Of a DNA stretch of 64,000 nucleotides, positions 59,533 through 64,000 are shown piece by piece (the first letter of the stretch is position 1; every line of letters begins with the position of its first letter). The notes under the pieces were generated by a model. It did not search any database and was not told where the DNA came from. It saw only the letters and a program-made list of their open reading frames with translations. The stretch is taken from the NCBI GenBank assembly GCA_914767715.1, contig OU612066.1:3787001-3851000 (forward strand), read 5' to 3'. A program made the translations under genes and the position numbers. Source of the stretch: Membranipora membranacea (taxonomy: Eukaryota > Bryozoa > Gymnolaemata > Cheilostomatida > Membraniporidae).

Positions 59533-61430
59533 CACTTAATTATGGTGACGCGACGTCACTGGAGGGTGTAGAAACAGTGATTTTTACTCATAGCTATCAT
59601 TGATTAACCTGTCCTAGCTCTGGTCAAATGTTGATAACTCAATTGGCTTCAATCGAAATTTAAATTTGAAAATTGCAATAGATTCAGCAGCTTCTGGCGA
59701 TCATTTTGATAGTCTATTTAGCTTCGTAGCTTAAATATTATTAATAAAAGCAAGCTATTGAAAACGGTGCATAGACTTAAAGCTTTAATTCTTTTTGCAG
59801 TTTCAGTCCTGATTAAATGCTTATATCTCAAACAATTTTGATTGAATTTTGAGTTGGAAAATTGCAATAGACTCAGCAGCTTCTGGTGAACATTTTGATA
59901 GTCTGTTTAGCTTTGTAGCTCAAGTATTATCAAAAAAGCAAGCTATTGAAAACGGTGCTTAGACTCGAAGCTATAATTTTTTGCAGTTTCAGCCCTTTTT
60001 TAAAGATTATTTCCTTATCAATTTCAATGGGATTTTGAGTTTGAAAATTGCAATAGATTCAGTAGCTTGTGGAGATCATTTTGATGGTCTGTTCTGCCTT
60101 GTAGCTCAAGTATAACCAGGGAGATCAGGACTTTCTTCCTTGGAATAACTGAGGAAGCAAGCAATTGAATTTACTTGGTGATACACAATTACCAAAGAAA
60201 TAACTAACTTCATCTTTGCTTTTTTTGAATGCTTTTTTGCTCATATTGAGCCAGGCAAACACAATAACAAATTTCATGACCTTAGACAAAATATCCACCA
60301 GAATTGAAATGTGACCAACAGAGACAGTTGGAGGTAAACAAGTCAAGGCCGACCTCGCAAAGCTTCAAATAAAATTGAAGTTCATCGTAGACGATATTCT
60401 GTGTAGCTAATATAATGGTCAATTCAGTGGGTCAAAAGTAAAGGGAGACCTCGTGCCCCGGCAGTATTCTCCTCGTTCTCACCTTATATTAGCAGCCTGA
60501 TAAAACAAGCAACAGCTAAATCCGGTAATTCAGGAAATCAAAATACATCAATTCTGACCACGAAACACAATTTTTCACAACAACACAACTTTTGAAATAC
60601 ATAGGTTTATTGTGGTCTGCTGGAGTCAGCAATATAGCAACATATTTCTAGATTTCTGAGTAAACAGCAGTTGTAACACTCATCAAGCAAAGCACTATTT
60701 GTTCACAATTGATAAGTCAGGCCAGAGCGGATCTTCTGAACCACCAGTATGTAACTGTGATACAATGAATATACTTTCCTTTGCCTGCTAGGTAGTGTCC
60801 TTGCTTGTTCGGTTATAACAAGGAGGAAAGTCCTAAACTCCCTGGTTATTGCTGAGCTAAAAAGCTGAACAGACCTTCAAAATGAGCCCCATAAGCTGCT
60901 GATTCTAGTGCAATTTTCAAACTTGAAATCCCATTAAAATTGATTAGGCAATTAACTTCAAATCAGGGTTGAATCTGCCAAAAAAGTTATAGCTTTGAGT
61001 CTATGCACCGTTTTCAATCGCTTGCTTTTTTGATAATATTTGCGCTACAAAGCTAAACAGACTTTCAAAATGATCACCAGAAGCTGCTGAGTCTATTGCA
61101 ATTTTCAAACTAAAAATTCCATCAAGATTGTTTGAGATATAAGCATTTATTCAGGACTGAAACTGCAAAAAAAATTATAGCTTTAAGTCTATGCACCGTT
61201 TTCAATAGCCTGCTTTATTGATAATATTTGAGCTACGAAGCTAAATAGGCTATCAAAAATGATCGGCAGAAGCTGCTGAATCTATTGCAATTTTCAAACT
61301 TAAATTCCGATTGAAGCCAATTGAGTTATCAACATTTGACCAGAGCTGGGACAGGTAAATCAATGATAGCTATGAGTAAAAATCACTGTTTCTACACACT
61401 CCGGTGATGTCGCGTCATCATAATCAAGTG
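59533..61430. mobile_element. foldback element with tandem-repeat arms
   Basis: Inverted arms of about 580 bp (59533-60111 and 60853-61430) begin CACTTAATTATGGTGACGCG and, on the other strand, CACTTGATTATGATGACGCG. Each arm contains about three units of a roughly 187-bp tandem repeat, marked by GAAAATTGCAATAGATTCAG at about 59668, 59857 and 60043 and by its complement at about 60917, 61100 and 61287. The 740-bp middle (60112-60852) has no transposase. Long internally repeated arms are typical of foldback elements. The flanks AGTGAGG and AGTGAGT may be a target duplication. The 55057 fragment suggests that the related family extends further left. Confidence 0.75.
60811..60851. repeat. 25-bp hairpin insertion, diverged copy
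   Basis: GGTTATAA (60811-60818) and GGTTATTG (60844-60851) bound a 25-bp insert starting CAAGGAGG and ending AACTCCCT. It looks like an older member of the CAGGGAG-type hairpin set; only 6 of 8 flanking bases match. Confidence 0.4.
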
Positions 61431-61695
61431 AGTGAGTGAGTTTGTGTAAGACCAGAGTCGTGTATCAAAATTCCCAATACAAGACATCTCTCCTAATGTG
61501 ACTAGCATTCGGAATTGCCTTCTTTTGAGGCACCAAGGAATAACTCCTATCAAGAATGTTACTAGTATGGTTGAGCTATTGAATATTTGTGACTACCATC
61601 AACATAGTTATTGTTGAATACTAGTACTGCAAGAATATCTCTGCTCATTTAGGAAGTTTTAGACCGCTAGTGTTATATTGTAACATCTCTTTAAC

Positions 61696-61791
61696 ACCAG
61701 ACTAATGTTAGACCCAGCCTGTCTTGACAAGCTTTGTTTGGTGGGGGACAAAGCTTGTCAAGACAGCAACACCAAACATCATCAGACTGGT
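61696..61791. repeat. 96-nt hairpin
   Basis: A perfect 19-bp inner stem (61719-61737 with 61748-61766, CTGTCTTGACAAGCTTTGT and complement) has a 10-nt loop. A weaker outer stem ends in ACCAG/CTGGT. No clear flanking duplication. It could be a palindromic element or a hairpin RNA. Confidence 0.6.
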
Positions 61792-61799
61792 AAATTGAC

Positions 61800-63034
61800 A
61801 ACATATTAAGATAGCGGCCCAAAAAGCTGTTCACCTATCTTGAGTATTAAAATTGCGACAATGTCCACATAACTTGCTCAAACAAAACGTCAGTTGTATA
61901 ACTTGCTCACATGCAATTTCGGTGACTTCTGCTTTTAATGCAGATGGAGCAGGAAACCCCCATAGCCGTACATGCATGGCAGGAATGTTTACTGTATTTT
62001 ATTGAGGCCATGAATAAGTTACCTTCTATGTACATACATATATACATTGGTTTTGCTTGACTGTTTTTCATCAGGTTGTGCTGATGAAAATGCCATGCAG
62101 GTCCGTACAAAAGTTGCTAGATAAGAATAACAATGCGGAGTTGCAAGTGTAATTTGTAGCAATGAAGAAGCTTCCCATACACTGTATGAGTAATTTGATG
62201 TTTGAAATGTAACCCACAGAACTCCACCACAATAATAGAACAGGGATCGAATATTTAGATAGTAGATGGGTAGATTGGCTGTTCTATTTTATTCTAATCG
62301 ATTGTTATCCCCATACCTAGTTGTCTGTTCGCCCGCAGTATGTGTACATACAGACAGTGCATACGAGCCTATGGGTGGGATTGTAAGATAATTCAAAGAG
62401 AAGATAAGCGCATAGAATCTCTGAAAGACCATAGCAAGCAATAGATAGACATAGTAATAGTATAGACAAATCTGTCCATGTCTACTTCGAATAACAATAT
62501 ATGTAGTTATCTTTCTCTGTGAGCTTATCTCAGCATTGTTTCCATTGTTTACTGATAACTGAAAAATTAGAATTCTATGGATAAGGATGACCTCACGTGA
62601 GGGTTGAGGTCAAAGGCCAAATTGACATATATAAATAATAAAATGATATTAGAAAGTAAGTTACCAAATACATGTGTGTGAGTACAAGGGTACATTCCTC
62701 ACCTAATGAAAAGGAACATCAACACAAAGACTAATATTATTTTGAATTATCTGAAAAATTCCTCTTTTCGCTTAGATGACTGTGTAAAGTTCAACGCCAT
62801 CATAACTTTGTACCAAGTTTTTACTCGACACTGAGTATGCTCTGTTCTTAAAGGCCTATGGTTCCTGCCATTTCCTCAAAAAAGCTAGCCCTGTCTCCAT
62901 ATGTGCCACAAGAGAGTTTGAGTTAACACTGTCCTATCATCAGAACCAAGTTTTGAATGAAGTTTTCGTGTGTAGAACGACTGAAGAAGTTCTGCCTTTG
63001 TAGCTTCTGAAACCAGCGGTCTTTCTATAATAGG
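61800..63034. other. intergenic, nothing recognised
   Basis: AT-rich sequence with short ORFs only. Part of it near the right end should be the 3' UTR of the minus-strand Mab-21 gene. No clear poly(A) signal close to its stop was found. Confidence 0.5.
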
Positions 63035-64000
63035 TCAGCGTCTCACCGCGACAAGTTTGTCAGCAAAGGTAGATAAGAATTCAGGCTGGACACTGTCGAA
63101 CAGATTGACCTCTCGTATGAAGTAGTGTGGGCATGCTTTTACAGCTATACAGCCTATCAAATCATCGAGCAAACCTTCAAATAAAGCCAATAATTAGTGG
63201 CAGCTAGTACATGGTACATCATTGCAGTAAGGCAATGCAGCTGGAAAAGAGAAGACAACTTGTTTTTGTAAATGAATCTTAATTTTCTGCATTGTCTGTT
63301 TAGCTTAATTATTTATTATGTGTGCGCGGTATGAATGATATGTTCTTAGTCAACCTCTATAAAAATGGTGAGGGGAGGCAATAATGAGACTTTAGCACTC
63401 TGTGTGCCATTATGCCCGTGTACATTATTAATAAAGATCTTCATTGCAGAGGGTGCCAGAGGGTGCTTAGCCACTTACATGACTGTAGAAAGGTTGCAAC
63501 CATAACACTAAGCTGTAAACCCAATGTTTTGTGGCGCCTTTGGCAATGACCATGCCGAACATAAACTCTTATACACATCACACAATATCTTAGGTTATGG
63601 CCAAGCACTCAGTTCTAAATATAACATACCCAGAACACAGTGTGCTAAGTTATCCCAGCTCCAGTATTCTGGTGGAAGCCTCTCACGGGCCCAGAACGTG
63701 ATACTCTTAAGATGATAGCTGTTGATGACTTTGGGTCTGTGAATGATGTGTTTTACTATGTATTTGAATATCTTGTGAGCAAAGTTGCGGCATGGCAAGT
63801 CTTTTCTGGTAAATATCTCTATTTCTGCAGAAGAAAACGATAATCGCCAGTCAGTCATGATTTCGCCGTGTTTTGGAGGTTTGCAAACCACCATAACTCC
63901 ACCAGAGACTATTTTCTGTACAAAGTCCACTGGAGGCCACAGCCGTTTCCTAGAAACCCATTCTGCAGCGTTTTTAGGCCATAGAGGTAGATGGAGTGCA
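63035..64000 (-). CDS. Mab-21 domain protein, C-terminal part (cGAS-like receptor family candidate)
   Basis: Model: complement(join(63035-63174, 63630->64000)); intron 63175-63629 with a GTATGTT donor and a TTGAAG acceptor, phase 1. The first exon carries WPKNAAEW, WPPVDFVQK, DWRLSFSSAEIE, SYHLKSITFW and YWSWDNLAHC. The second carries GLLDDLIGC and CPHYFIREVNLF, then the stop. These match, in order, the C-terminal helical half of Mab-21 proteins (RISFSxAE, SSYHLKT, WSxxNLAxCxxxLL, CPHYFxRxxNL). The nucleotidyltransferase core with its metal-binding acids lies beyond the window edge, so activity cannot be judged. In animals this superfamily includes cGAS and cGAS-like receptors that make cyclic dinucleotides on sensing nucleic acids, but also non-catalytic Mab-21 members. 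It is transcribed opposite to the other genes. Confidence 0.8.

Noticed and set aside
63595-63629. C-terminal end of the Mab-21 protein at the in-frame stop after SAWP
   Set aside because: A GTATGTT donor just before it joins in phase to the exon with CPHYFIREVNLF, which completes the expected domain.
1-64000. CRISPR array, operon or bacterial origin
   Set aside because: Regular repeats here are coding minisatellites or transposon arms, genes have spliceosomal introns, and no evenly spaced repeat-spacer pattern exists.

Overview
The window is animal nuclear DNA. Its genes are split by GT-AG introns, it carries C2H2 zinc fingers, sushi/CCP domains, a GT10 fucosyltransferase and a Mab-21 domain, and its transposons (P-element, hAT-type, LINE, foldback) are of metazoan kinds. 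Composition is AT-rich and introns run from about 0.1 to 3.9 kb. A non-vertebrate metazoan (sponge, cnidarian or lophotrochozoan grade) fits best; I cannot name the species. Gene models were built by hand from splice sites and reading phase, and the phase closes exactly in every model.

Layout. 1012-9118 (+): a large zinc-ribbon plus ~30-finger C2H2 gene, 5' end not found. 9119-14932: no supported gene. 14933-15964 (+): alpha-1,3-fucosyltransferase, missing its first exon. 15965-21795: repeats, hairpins and one small secreted-type ORF. 21796-28522 (+): a second zinc-ribbon/C2H2 gene with the same N-terminal ribbon and all-phase-1 exons as the first, so probably a paralogue. 29328-57441 (+): a 22-exon gene for a secreted protein of about 4,950 residues: signal peptide, Cys-rich N-terminus, about 18 CCP domains, a huge Thr/Ala/Glu-rich mucin-like region built from eight tandemly duplicated exons, a basic Gly/Ser/Asn/Gln repeat exon and an acidic DEPDDVT-repeat tail. 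57538-63034: repeats, including a foldback element with tandem-repeat arms and a LINE fragment. 63035-64000 (-): C-terminal part of a Mab-21 domain protein, the superfamily that includes cGAS-like receptors.

Mobile DNA is concentrated in the introns of the CCP-mucin gene: a broken THAP/P-element transposase, a dead LINE and a hAT-like MITE carrying a tRNA-like segment. The most unusual pattern is a set of very short (25-64 bp) hairpin insertions at scattered sites. Each is flanked by an 8-bp direct repeat that starts with G (five exact, one partly matching); a longer 117-bp relative has a 7/8 flanking repeat that starts with T.

The CCP-mucin, fucosyltransferase and Mab-21 genes would suit surface recognition or innate defence, but nothing in the sequence shows that they act together.
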